Source: Pseudomonadota bacterium
GTDB lineage: Bacteria > Pseudomonadota > Gammaproteobacteria > Burkholderiales > Burkholderiaceae_C
NCBI GenBank assembly: GCA_018241405.1
Contig: JAFEDY010000052.1
Span: forward strand, 1 to 32,905
Reading direction: 5' to 3'
DNA length: 32,905 nucleotides
Positions 1 to 8,351 of the stretch are shown here, in pieces; within the stretch, counting starts at the first letter, position 1, and each line of letters starts with the position of its first letter. Both the position numbers and the translations under genes were made by a program. The notes beneath the pieces were generated by a model that was given only the letters and a program-made list of their open reading frames with translations, was not told the origin of the DNA and did no database searches.

Positions 1-127
1 AGTGCGCGTCGGTGACCAGGCTCAAGTACACGCACTTGTCCGCCGTGGGCAGGTAGGTGATGTCGGCCACCCACAGTTGTTCGCTGCCCGTTACCTGGAG
101 CTTGTCCGGCCCCATCTTGACCAGGTT
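1..127 (-). mobile_element. IS3-type transposase (DDE/rve domain) fragment, cut by window edge
   Basis: Read on the minus strand this stretch encodes an integrase-core peptide containing SEQLWVADITYLPTADK and then VYLSLVTDAH. This is the region around the first catalytic Asp (in VADITY) of the IS3-family OrfB DDE transposases. The frame is open to the window edge, so the rest of the transposase lies to the left of position 1. Upstream (rightwards) the frame does not continue into the usual IS3 N-terminal part. It joins, with no stop, a tyrosine-recombinase-like sequence near position 115-127. No terminal inverted repeat is visible at the join. It is therefore a remnant or rearranged product rather than the end of an intact IS. 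The family call is from motif recognition; the IS group is not determined. Confidence 0.7.
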
Positions 128-442
128 ACCGATGGCGCGCACCGCGGCGAACCAGGCGGGTAGCTGCTCGCTCAGTAGCGCATCCTGCTTTGGCTTGGGC
201 AGGGGCAGCAGCTCGCGGGCGCGGCGGCTTCGCGCAGGGTTCTTGCTGGGCGCCAGGGCGGCGAAATCGTGGTGTTCTGTGCACCAGGCCAGGAAAGCAT
301 GTAGCAGGCTCAGGGCCAGGCGGGCGCGGGTAGGGCGCTTTGCAGCCTCATCGCTTGCCCACGTTTGCACGCCTTCAGGGGCGCGCCAGGGGCGACGAAC
401 AGACGTCGCTTTCTTTTTTTTTTGCGCGCGGCCGTTGCAGGT
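115..442 (-). pseudogene. Tyrosine-recombinase (phage integrase)-like fragment, fused in frame to the transposase fragment
   Basis: The minus-strand frame is open from the TAG at 443-445 to position 1. It encodes a basic segment, then LALSLLHAFLAWCTEHHDF, then RELLPLPKPKQDALLSEQL and PAWFAAVRAIGN. This resembles the core-binding region of a proteobacterial tyrosine recombinase family, in which AWFxAVRxxxNPVI leads into the catalytic domain. Here the sequence switches to transposase right after IGN, so the catalytic R-H-R-Y domain is missing. No good start codon is visible. The 5' part carries a 10-base T run on the plus strand (414-423, poly-A in the gene sense) that could hide a frameshift. 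I read it as a truncated integrase gene; the assignment is by eye. Confidence 0.5.
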
Positions 443-664
443 CTAAGGGGTAGGCGGCTTGAATGCTTGCACGGCATCAGACGCAAACCAGCCGGCAGCG
501 CCAGCCTTGACATCCTCCCATGCGGCACAGCGCAGCCAATAGCCGGTCTCAGGGCTCACCTTCCCAGGTGGCATGTACCATGGGCGCGGCGCGTACGTGA
601 TGCCCGAATCGGTCCAGATCAGCAGTGCGCCACCTCCAGCACCACGGCCTTGATGCCGGCAGCG
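443..664 (-). pseudogene. Unrecognised protein C-terminal remnant
   Basis: A minus-strand frame ending in TAG at 443-445 reads ALLIWTDSGITYAPRPW, then SPETGYWLRCAAWEDV, and ends SDAVQAFKPPTP. The composition looks like real protein (Trp/Tyr-rich, sensible codon use). The only in-frame ATG (574-572) would give 43 residues, and the frame runs without a start into the 3' end of mmsB. I do not recognise the family. It could be the tail of an accessory gene cut by the same rearrangement that left the integrase and transposase pieces. It may equally be a short intact gene. It fills the otherwise gene-free stretch between the mobile debris and mmsB. Confidence 0.3.
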
Positions 665-671
665 GGCCAGC

Positions 672-1568
672 CTACCCGTTCTTCTGCAGCAGCTTGATCA
701 CGCTGGAAAAATCCTCCCCGCCATGCCCCGCGATGCTGTGCGCGGCGTAGAGCGCGCGGGCCATGCCTCCCAGGGGAGTGCTGGCTTTGACGGCGGTAGC
801 ATTTTCTTGCGACAAGCCAAGGTCTTTGAGCATCAGGTCGGTGCCGAAGCCGCCGGTATAGCTCTTGCTCGCAGGGGCGTTTTCGTGCACGCCGGGGTAG
901 GGGTTGTACTTTTCCAGCGCCCAGTTGCCGCCCGAGCTGCGGCGCATGATCTCGGACAGCACCTTGGGATCGAGTCCGTTGGCTACGCCCAGGGCGATAG
1001 CCTCGCTGGTGCCGATCATCAAAATACCCAGCAGCATGTTGTTGCAGATCTTTGCCGTCTGGCCTGCGCCCACGCTGCCTGCGTGGAAGATGTTGGCGCC
1101 CATTTTTTCCAGCAGGGGGCGGGCGCGCTCGAGCTGTGCATCGCTGCCGCCGACCATGAAGGTCAGGGTGCCGGCAATGGCGCCGCCCGTGCCGCCGGAG
1201 ACCGGGGCGTCGATAAAGTCCACGCCCGCGGCTGCGGCGGCCTGGGCCACTTTCTGGCTGGTGGCGGCGGCGATGGTCGAGCTGTCGATCACCAGCGCGC
1301 CCTTGGCGATATGCGCCAGCAGGGCGGGGGATTTGCCGCCACCCAGGTACAGGCCTTCCACATGCGCGCTGGCGGGCAGCATGCTGATGACGGCATCGGC
1401 GCCCTGCACGGCGTCCTGGGCGCTGGCGGCGACCGTGAGGCCTTGGGCCTTGACGTGGGCGCAGGCCTCCTGGCTCAGGTCGAAGGCGCGTACGGTGTGG
1501 CCGGCCTTGTGCAGATTGATGGCCATGGGGGCGCCCATGTGGCCGAGGCCGATGAATGCGATTTGCAT
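672..1568 (-). CDS. mmsB: 3-hydroxyisobutyrate dehydrogenase
   Basis: NAD-dependent oxidation of 3-hydroxyisobutyrate to methylmalonate semialdehyde in valine catabolism; cytosolic. The 298-residue product has the usual family length (about 296-300). It opens with the Rossmann dinucleotide motif AFIGLGHMGAPM (residues 4-15). It carries the substrate-binding signature APVSGGTGGA (121-130) and the catalytic lysine in GQTAKICNN (about K173). The start at 1568 is chosen because it gives the canonical N-terminus and is preceded by an AGGAG ribosome site about 8 bases upstream; the longer open frame to 1787 overlaps tfoX and has no family match. It is the last gene of the cluster mmsA - LprI-like - acyl-CoA dehydrogenase - TfoX-like - mmsB. 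Confidence 0.95.
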   Translation of the reverse strand: MQIAFIGLGHMGAPMAINLHKAGHTVRAFDLSQEACAHVKAQGLTVAASAQDAVQGADAVISMLPASAHVEGLYLGGGKSPALLAHIAKGALVIDSSTIAAATSQKVAQAAAAAGVDFIDAPVSGGTGGAIAGTLTFMVGGSDAQLERARPLLEKMGANIFHAGSVGAGQTAKICNNMLLGILMIGTSEAIALGVANGLDPKVLSEIMRRSSGGNWALEKYNPYPGVHENAPASKSYTGGFGTDLMLKDLGLSQENATAVKASTPLGGMARALYAAHSIAGHGGEDFSSVIKLLQKNG

Positions 1569-1599
1569 GGTGAAGGTCTCCTGTGGTGGGTTGGTATGG

Positions 1600-1992
1600 C
1601 TATGGTTTGTGGCTCTGGCGGGTTGGGCCGCGCCGGGGAGTCGCCCGGGCCTGGGGGTTGTACGCCAGGGCGGCTTTGATCCAGTGCTGCCATTGGGCGC
1701 GCGTGGCGTAGGCCGCGGGGCTGACCCAGAAGTAACCGGCCATGCCGCCGCGCGGGTCGAGCGCGCGCAGGCCGGGTGTCTCGGCAACCAGGTCGTGCTG
1801 CGGCGGCGGCAGGCGCACCAGCAGCTCGTCGCCCTTGATGGCCAGGCAGAGCTTGCCGTTCACCATGAAGGCGTGGCTGCCAAAGAGCGCACGCTCCTGT
1901 ACGTCTGCGTCAGCGCCCAGATGCTCGGCCAGGGCGTTCTGCACCGCGGCGATGAGCTGCAGGCTGTCATCGGACAGAGGGCGGGCGGGCAT
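1600..1992 (-). CDS. TfoX N-terminal domain protein
   Basis: A 130-residue protein with the TfoX/Sxy N-terminal domain only. Recognisable parts are LFGSHAFMVNGKLCLAIKGDELLVRL (about residues 37-62), then GMAGYFWVSPAA, then a C-terminal helix with WIKAAL. Full-length TfoX/Sxy regulates competence in gammaproteobacteria. Single-domain members like this are widespread and mostly uncharacterised, so a role in competence is not implied. The tail after residue 110 is basic and proline-rich, probably disordered. It sits 31 bp upstream of mmsB on the same strand and 65 bp after the acyl-CoA dehydrogenase stop, with an intergenic hairpin in that gap. It may therefore have its own transcript reading into mmsB. 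No strong ribosome site is seen before its ATG. Confidence 0.8.
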   Translation of the reverse strand: MPARPLSDDSLQLIAAVQNALAEHLGADADVQERALFGSHAFMVNGKLCLAIKGDELLVRLPPPQHDLVAETPGLRALDPRGGMAGYFWVSPAAYATRAQWQHWIKAALAYNPQARATPRRGPTRQSHKP

Positions 1993-2001
1993 GGCGTTAT
2001 T

Positions 2002-2056
2002 GTCAAAATGGCTGTTAGCGCGCGACCATCATGCGCTGGCAGCTCTTGTTTTAATA
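2002..2056. repeat. Intergenic hairpin element of AGCTNTTGTTTT / GCGC type
   Basis: Between the acyl-CoA dehydrogenase stop and the tfoX-like start. The core is AGCGC (2017-2021) pairing with GCGCT (2033-2037), flanked by GGCTGT on one side and GGCAGCTCTTGTTTTAAT on the other. Similar flanks recur elsewhere in this window (GAAGCTATTGTTTTGAAAG near 30000, TAGCTTTTTATTTGATAGC near 10257), which suggests a dispersed intergenic element. On the minus strand the hairpin is followed by CCATTTTGAC, so it could also attenuate transcription within the operon. Confidence 0.45.
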
Positions 2057-2057
2057 G

Positions 2058-3218
2058 TTAGCGAATGGCATCCGGCGCGTCGCCGTCCAGCATGCGCCGG
2101 CCGATGATGACGCGCATGATCTCGTTCGTACCCTCCAGGATCTGGTGCACGCGCGCGTCGCGCAGCAGGCGCTCCAGCGGGTATTCGCGGATATAGCCGT
2201 AGCCGCCGTGCAGCTGCAGCGCATCGTTGATGACGTTGAAACCCGCGTCGGTGGCAAAGCGCTTGGCCATGGCGCAGTAGGTCGATGCGTCGGGCGCGCC
2301 AGCGTCCAGCTTGGCTGCAGCCAGGCGTACCATCTGGCGCGCAGCGACCAGGTCGGTGGCCATGTCGGCCAGCTTGAACTGCAGGGCCTGGAAGCTGGCG
2401 ATCGCCTTGCCGAACTGCTTGCGCTCCTGCATGTAGCGCTGCGCGTGGCCCAGCGCCCCTTGCGCCGCGCCGACCGAGCAGGTGGCGATGTTGATGCGCC
2501 CGCCGTCCAGGCCCTTCATCGCGATCTTGAAGCCCTCGCCCTCGCGGCCCAGCAGGTGGTTGGCGGGGAGGCGCACGTTGTCGAAGCTGATGGTGCGCGT
2601 GGGCTGGCTGTTCCAGCCCATTTTTTCTTCCTTCTTGCCGTAGTGGATGCCGGGAAGCTGCGCCGGCACGGCAAAGGCGCTGATGCCGCCAGCGCCGGCG
2701 TCGCCGGTGCGCGCCATCAGCACCAGCACGTCGGTACTGCCGGCGCCGCTGATGAAGGCCTTGCTGCCGTTGATGACGTATTCATGGCCGACCAGCTCGG
2801 CGCGGGTCTTGATGCTGGCGGCGTCGGAGCCGCTGCCGGGCTCGGTCAGGCAGTAGCTGGCGAGCTTTTGACCACTGGTCAGCTGCTCGCCCCATTCTGC
2901 GCGCACGGCATCCTGGGCCCAGGTGCCCAGCATCCAGGTGGCCATGTTGTGAATGGTGATGAAGGCCGTCGTGCTGGGGTCCACTGCGGCCAGTTCTTCA
3001 AAGACCAGGGTGGCATCGAGGCGCGGCAGCTGCAGGCCGCCCGCGCTCTCGGGTGCGTACAGGCCGCAAAAGCCCAGCTCGCCGGCTTTGGCGATGGCCT
3101 CGCGGGGGAAGATGCCCTCGGCGTCCCAGTGAGCGGCATGAGGTGCCAGCTGGCCTTCCGCAAACTGGCGTGCGGTGTCGGCAAAGGCGCGCTGGTCCTC
3201 GCTGAGTTCAAAGTCCAT
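2058..3218 (-). CDS. Acyl-CoA dehydrogenase, isobutyryl-CoA dehydrogenase type
   Basis: FAD-dependent dehydrogenase of 386 residues that probably oxidises isobutyryl-CoA (valine) or a related branched short-chain acyl-CoA, passing electrons to ETF. It shows the full acyl-CoA dehydrogenase layout: helical N-domain, then the flavin-site signature LTEPGSGSDA (124-133), a beta middle domain, and a C-terminal helical domain. The catalytic base is in LEGTNEIMRVIIGRR (about E362), the position typical for short-chain acyl-CoA dehydrogenases. The N-terminal motif LSEDQRAFADTARQFA also fits. Substrate preference is inferred from its position between mmsA and mmsB. The enoyl-CoA hydratase and 3-hydroxyisobutyryl-CoA hydrolase needed between these steps are not in the window. 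The ATG at 3218 has an AGGAA about 10 bases upstream. Confidence 0.9.
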   Translation of the reverse strand: MDFELSEDQRAFADTARQFAEGQLAPHAAHWDAEGIFPREAIAKAGELGFCGLYAPESAGGLQLPRLDATLVFEELAAVDPSTTAFITIHNMATWMLGTWAQDAVRAEWGEQLTSGQKLASYCLTEPGSGSDAASIKTRAELVGHEYVINGSKAFISGAGSTDVLVLMARTGDAGAGGISAFAVPAQLPGIHYGKKEEKMGWNSQPTRTISFDNVRLPANHLLGREGEGFKIAMKGLDGGRINIATCSVGAAQGALGHAQRYMQERKQFGKAIASFQALQFKLADMATDLVAARQMVRLAAAKLDAGAPDASTYCAMAKRFATDAGFNVINDALQLHGGYGYIREYPLERLLRDARVHQILEGTNEIMRVIIGRRMLDGDAPDAIR

Positions 3219-3248
3219 GGCCGGGCTTTCCTTCTCTGATCTGATCGC

Positions 3249-3643
3249 TTAGTTGTTGTGGGGCGGTGCTTCACCATGGTGCAGCCAGTACGTCAGCGCC
3301 TGGCGCCGTGCCAAGGTCTGCGCCGCCAGGCACTCGTGGTACAGGCGCGGCCATTCTGGGCGCTGCTCCTGCGCGCGCTGTGCCTGCTTGCATTGCGTGA
3401 CGCGGGCGCGCTGCCAGGCTTGGTGATCCTGGCGCAGGGCGGGGCGCTCGTGGGCCGAGAGGGCACGCATTACGTCGCCGTACAGGATCTGCAGGGCCGT
3501 GTCAGCCTCCTGGTAGTCACGCACGGCGCAGGCGTTGGCCTCATCGACCGTGCCGCCAGGGCGGCAGGCGCCGCCGGCCTGTGCCCAGGCAGCCTGGCCA
3601 CCAAGGCACAGTGCAAGGGCGAGGGCGGCTGCGCGCGGGCCGG

Positions 3644-3647
<4 letters not shown>
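3249..3647 (-). CDS. Secreted LprI-like / DUF1311 protein
   Basis: A 132-residue protein with an N-terminal signal peptide (hydrophobic [19 protein letters not shown], probable cleavage after AWA or AQA). A four-cysteine, Gln/Arg-rich helical domain of the LprI/DUF1311 kind follows, with motifs [28 protein letters not shown] and [10 protein letters not shown]. LprI of Mycobacterium is a lysozyme inhibitor; most proteobacterial members have no proven role. I place the start at GTG 3647 because it yields the signal peptide and overlaps the mmsA stop as GTGA, implying translational coupling. The much longer open frame upstream (to 3977) only shadows mmsA. Its place inside a valine-degradation operon is unexpected. 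Confidence 0.75.
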
Positions 3648-5161
<1,514 letters not shown>

Positions 5162-5252
5162 GGTGTATGTCTCCGGGCAAGGGGTGGATGAATGGGCTCT
5201 ATGGTATGTGTGCGAAATTACCCATGCAATAGATAATCCTGCACTTCATCTT

Positions 5253-5264
5253 TGCAAATTTGCA
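5253..5264. promoter_or_regulatory. Perfect palindrome TGCAAATTTGCA in the mmsA-lysR divergent region
   Basis: The 126-bp gap between the divergent mmsA (start 5161) and lysR (start 5288) genes is AT-rich compared with its surroundings. It contains the perfect 12-bp palindrome TGCAAATTTGCA at 5253-5264, with a partial half-site ATGCAA at 5224-5229. Divergent spacing and a dyad with T and A at the edges are what is expected of a LysR-type recognition site (loosely T-N11-A). I infer that the adjacent LysR protein binds here to control both itself and mmsA. No binding evidence exists in the sequence itself. Confidence 0.45.
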
Positions 5265-5287
5265 CAACATACGAGGTCAGGAGTGTG

Positions 5288-6202
5288 ATGGACTGGGACA
5301 ACCTGCGCTACTTCCTGGAGCTGGCCCGCACCGGCACCCTGGCCGCGGCCGCGCGCCGCGCGGGCGTGGAGCACACCACGGTGGCGCGGCGCATTCAGAC
5401 GCTGGAAAAGCAAATGGGCGCGCCGCTTTTCGCGCGCGAGGCGGCGGGCCACCGCCTGACCGAGGCCGGTCGCCAGCTGCTGCCCGCCGTCGAGGCCATG
5501 GAGACCGCCTGGCTTGGCGTGGAGCGCGCCTCGCCCGCCAACTCGCCCACGGCCGGCGCCACGGGCCTGGTGCGCGTGGGCGTGTCCGAAGGCTTTGGCA
5601 CGCAGATCCTGGCGCCGCACCTGGCGCGCCTGACGCAGCGCCATCCGCACCTGTCCATCGACCTGCTGGCGCTGCCGCGCATGCTGCACCTTTCACGGCG
5701 CGAGGCGGACATCGTGATTTCGCTGGAGCGCCCCAAGCGCGGCTCTGTGATCGTCACGCGACTGGCCGACTACCGGCTCTACCTGTACGGCCAGCGCGAA
5801 TACCTGGCGCGCCGCCCGCTGGTGGCTCGGCGCGAAGACCTGCGCCACCACGACTTCATCAGCTACGTGGACGACCTGTTGTTCACCAAGGAGCTGCAGT
5901 TCATCGACCAGCTCTACCCGCCCGAGCGCTTTGCGCTGCGCAGCACCAGCATCACCGCCCAGTACGAGGCCGTGCGCGCCGGCGCGGGCCTGGCGGTGCT
6001 GCCGGCCTTCCTGGCCGACCGCGACCCCATCCTGGCGCGCGTGCTGCCGCACGAGGCCGAGTTCACCCGCACCTTCTGGATGAGCATGCCCGCCGAGGCC
6101 AAGCACTTGGCGCGCATGCAGGCCGTGTGGGCGTTCTTGAAGGAGGTGGGGCAGAAAGAGGCGGGCAGGCTGGCCCCGGGGCGTGAAGGTGGGACGGCGT
6201 GA
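5288..6202 (+). CDS. LysR-family transcriptional regulator
   Basis: A 304-residue LysR-type regulator. The N-terminal winged helix-turn-helix is clear: WDNLRYFLELARTGTLAAAA, then VEHTTVARRIQTLEKQMG (recognition helix) and LFAREAAGHRLTEAG. A helical linker and an inducer-binding domain occupy about residues 90-295. The start at 5288 is chosen because MDWDNLRYF is the canonical opening and AGGAG lies just upstream; the open frame back to 5252 would add residues with no family match. It is divergent from mmsA across a 126-bp region with a palindrome, so it most likely regulates the valine cluster in response to a pathway intermediate. That target is inference; pseudomonads use an AraC-type MmsR instead. 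Confidence 0.9.
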   Translation: MDWDNLRYFLELARTGTLAAAARRAGVEHTTVARRIQTLEKQMGAPLFAREAAGHRLTEAGRQLLPAVEAMETAWLGVERASPANSPTAGATGLVRVGVSEGFGTQILAPHLARLTQRHPHLSIDLLALPRMLHLSRREADIVISLERPKRGSVIVTRLADYRLYLYGQREYLARRPLVARREDLRHHDFISYVDDLLFTKELQFIDQLYPPERFALRSTSITAQYEAVRAGAGLAVLPAFLADRDPILARVLPHEAEFTRTFWMSMPAEAKHLARMQAVWAFLKEVGQKEAGRLAPGREGGTA

Positions 6203-6242
6203 GTTATCGTGCGGCCCTGTTTCCCTCCACACAGAGACTGCC

Positions 6243-7529
6243 ATGCCAAACGCCTCACGCTCCTTGCTTCGCCCCCTGATCACATCCCTGTCGCTGGCTG
6301 TGGCGGCGGCGCTGGCCCAGGCCGCGCCCGTGGCTGAGGTACACGCCTTGGCGCAACAGGAGCAGCAACCGCTGCTCGACACCTTGCGCGATCTGGTGCA
6401 TATCGAGTCGGGCAGCAAGGACATCGAGGGCCTGAACCAGATCGCTGAACGCGTGGCCGCGCAGCTCAAGGCATTGGGCGGCAACGTGCAGGTGCTGCAG
6501 CCCTCGGATGTGTACCGGCTGGACGACACGCCCGACAAGCTGGGACCGGCCGTGCAGGCCGTATTCAAGGGGCAGGGCAGCAAGAAGATCATGCTCATCG
6601 CCCACATGGACACGGTGTACCTCAAGGGCATGCTCAAGGAGCAGCCGTTTCGTATCGACGGCGACAAGGCCTATGGCCTGGGCATAGCAGACGACAAGCA
6701 GGGCGTGGCGCTGATCCTGCATACCGTGGCGCTGCTGAACAAGCTGGGCTTCAAGGACTATGGCGAACTCACCGTGCTCATCAACGGCGACGAGGAGATC
6801 AGCTCGCCGGCCTGGCGCGGCACCATCACACGCCTGGCGGCCGAGCAGGACGCCGTGTTTTCGTTCGAGGGGGGTGGCGCCGATGGCGGGTTGCGCCTGG
6901 CCACAAGCGGCATTGGCGCGGCCTACCTCAAGGTGGAGGGCAAGGCCTCGCACGCGGGCGCCAGGCCCGAGGATGGCGTGAACGCGCTTTACGAGCTTGC
7001 GCACCAGTTGCTGCAGCTCAAGGGCCTGTCCAGGCCCGACGAGGGCCTCAAGCTCAACTGGACCGTTGCCAAGGCCGGCACCAACCGCAACGTGATTCCC
7101 GCCGAAGCCACGGCCCAGGGCGACGCGCGCGCGCTCAAGGTGAGCGACTTCGAGGGGCTGGAGAAGGAGTTGCAGGCGCGCGTCCAGAACAGGCTTCTGC
7201 CCGCAGCCAAAGTAGCCGTGAAGTTTGAGGTGCGCCGTCCGCCGCTGGAGGCGAGCGAGGCCTCGCGCCGCGTCGCCGGCTATGGCAAAGCCATTTACCA
7301 GCAGGAGCTGGGCCTGCCGATGAGCGTGACAGAGAAGGCCGCTGGCGGCGGCACCGATGCGGCCTTCGCAGCCCTCAAGACCCGCGGCGCCGTAGTGGAG
7401 GGCATGGGGTTGTCGGGCCATGGCGCGCACTCCAACAATGCCGAATATGTGCTGCTCAAAACCATCGTGCCGCGCCTGTACCTGGCGACGCGCATGATCA
7501 TGGATCTGTCGGCGGACAAGCTGAAATAG
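6243..7529 (+). CDS. Exported M20 metallopeptidase (glutamate carboxypeptidase / CPG2 type)
   Basis: A 428-residue zinc hydrolase of the M20 family that probably releases C-terminal glutamate or similar residues in the periplasm. A signal peptide is visible at residues 1-28 (LITSLSLAVAAALAQA). Metal-site residues follow the family order: LIAHMDTVY (H121), GIADDKQG (D150), NGDEEIS (E184/E185) and a C-terminal SGHGAHSNNAEY (about H396). The dimerisation domain starts near ATSGIGAAYLKVEG. The start at 6243 gives the signal peptide; an open frame back to 6183 overlaps the lysR end. It lies 40 bp after lysR on the same strand. Closest described relative by motif is carboxypeptidase G2; the true substrate cannot be told from sequence. 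Confidence 0.85.
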   Translation: MPNASRSLLRPLITSLSLAVAAALAQAAPVAEVHALAQQEQQPLLDTLRDLVHIESGSKDIEGLNQIAERVAAQLKALGGNVQVLQPSDVYRLDDTPDKLGPAVQAVFKGQGSKKIMLIAHMDTVYLKGMLKEQPFRIDGDKAYGLGIADDKQGVALILHTVALLNKLGFKDYGELTVLINGDEEISSPAWRGTITRLAAEQDAVFSFEGGGADGGLRLATSGIGAAYLKVEGKASHAGARPEDGVNALYELAHQLLQLKGLSRPDEGLKLNWTVAKAGTNRNVIPAEATAQGDARALKVSDFEGLEKELQARVQNRLLPAAKVAVKFEVRRPPLEASEASRRVAGYGKAIYQQELGLPMSVTEKAAGGGTDAAFAALKTRGAVVEGMGLSGHGAHSNNAEYVLLKTIVPRLYLATRMIMDLSADKLK

Positions 7530-7579
7530 GCGGCACGCGCCTGCGACAATGACCGTTTGCTCTCTGAACACCGATTGCC

Positions 7580-8188
7580 ATGCTGCTTGACGCCTCCGAA
7601 TCCCAACTCGTGCTCGTGGACTACCAGGAGCGCCTGATGCCCGCCATCTTCGAAGGCCCGGCCGTACTGGCCAACGCGCGCCGCCTGGCCCAGGTCGCGC
7701 GGCTGCTGCAGGTGCCCGTGTGGGGCACCGAGCAGAACCCCTCGCGCCTCGGACCCAACGACGCCGAGTTGCGCGCCCTGTGCCAGCGTACGCTGGCCAA
7801 GATGCAGTTCGGCGCCGCCGAGGAAGGCCTGGTCGAATGGCTGCGTCCGGCACCCAAGCCCCAGGGAGGCAATGCGCGCAGCCTGCCCAGGCACCTGCAG
7901 AAGCCCCGTGAGCAGCAGTCGGCCCATGAGCGCGCAAGCATCGTCATCGCCGGCTGCGAGGCCCATGTGTGCCTGCTGCAGACGGCGCTGCAGCTGATCG
8001 AGGACGAGTTCGAGGTCTGGGTGGTGACCGACGCCTGCAGCTCGCGCACCGAACGCAACCGCGACGCCGCTTTCGACCGCCTGGCAGGCAGCGGCGCCGA
8101 GCTGGTGACCACCGAGATGGTGGCCTTCGAGTGGCTGCGCGGCTGCGAACACCCGGCGTTCAAGGACATGCTGACGCTAATCAAATAA
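7580..8188 (+). CDS. Isochorismatase-family cysteine hydrolase
   Basis: A 202-residue cytosolic hydrolase of the isochorismatase-like fold. The catalytic triad positions are visible: Asp in LVLVDYQERL (D14), Lys in LAKMQFGA (K74) and Cys in AGCEAHVCLLQTA (C131). VTDACSSRTERNRDAAFDRL is the usual late motif. Residues 88-118 form a Lys/Arg/Gln-rich insertion (PKPQGGNARSLPRHLQKPRE) not typical of the core family. The family includes amidohydrolases such as nicotinamidase and YcaC-like proteins; the substrate is unknown here. A GACAAT hexamer at 7545-7550 just before the gene could be a -10 element, suggesting its own promoter 50 bp after the M20 gene. Confidence 0.85.
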   Translation: MLLDASESQLVLVDYQERLMPAIFEGPAVLANARRLAQVARLLQVPVWGTEQNPSRLGPNDAELRALCQRTLAKMQFGAAEEGLVEWLRPAPKPQGGNARSLPRHLQKPREQQSAHERASIVIAGCEAHVCLLQTALQLIEDEFEVWVVTDACSSRTERNRDAAFDRLAGSGAELVTTEMVAFEWLRGCEHPAFKDMLTLIK

Positions 8189-8261
8189 GCAAGCTTCGCT
8201 TTCTGGTAAAGCGCGAGCAGCTATGCGTTTCGCAGCACTTTTGCAAACATCCTGCGTCAGC

Positions 8262-8290
8262 TTGCCGCAAGCGCGATGTGAATAATTATG
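8262..8290 (+). promoter_or_regulatory. Candidate sigma70 promoter for prpE
   Basis: In the 163-bp gap before prpE, TTGCCG (8262-8267) and ATTATG (8285-8290) are 17 bases apart in a locally AT-rich patch. They lie about 60 bp before the ATG, which itself has an AAGGAGA site at 8338-8344. The hexamers are only moderate matches, so this is a plausible rather than firm promoter. No sigma54 site or PrpR operator was recognised. Confidence 0.3.
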
Positions 8291-8351
8291 AATTCTGGAT
8301 GATCATCGTTCCGCGCTATGCCGGCGCGGCACATTCCAAGGAGACAGCCTC

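Noticed and set aside
1..670. An intact prophage or complete IS element at the left edge
   Set aside because: Only fragments without termini, catalytic domain or structural genes are visible.
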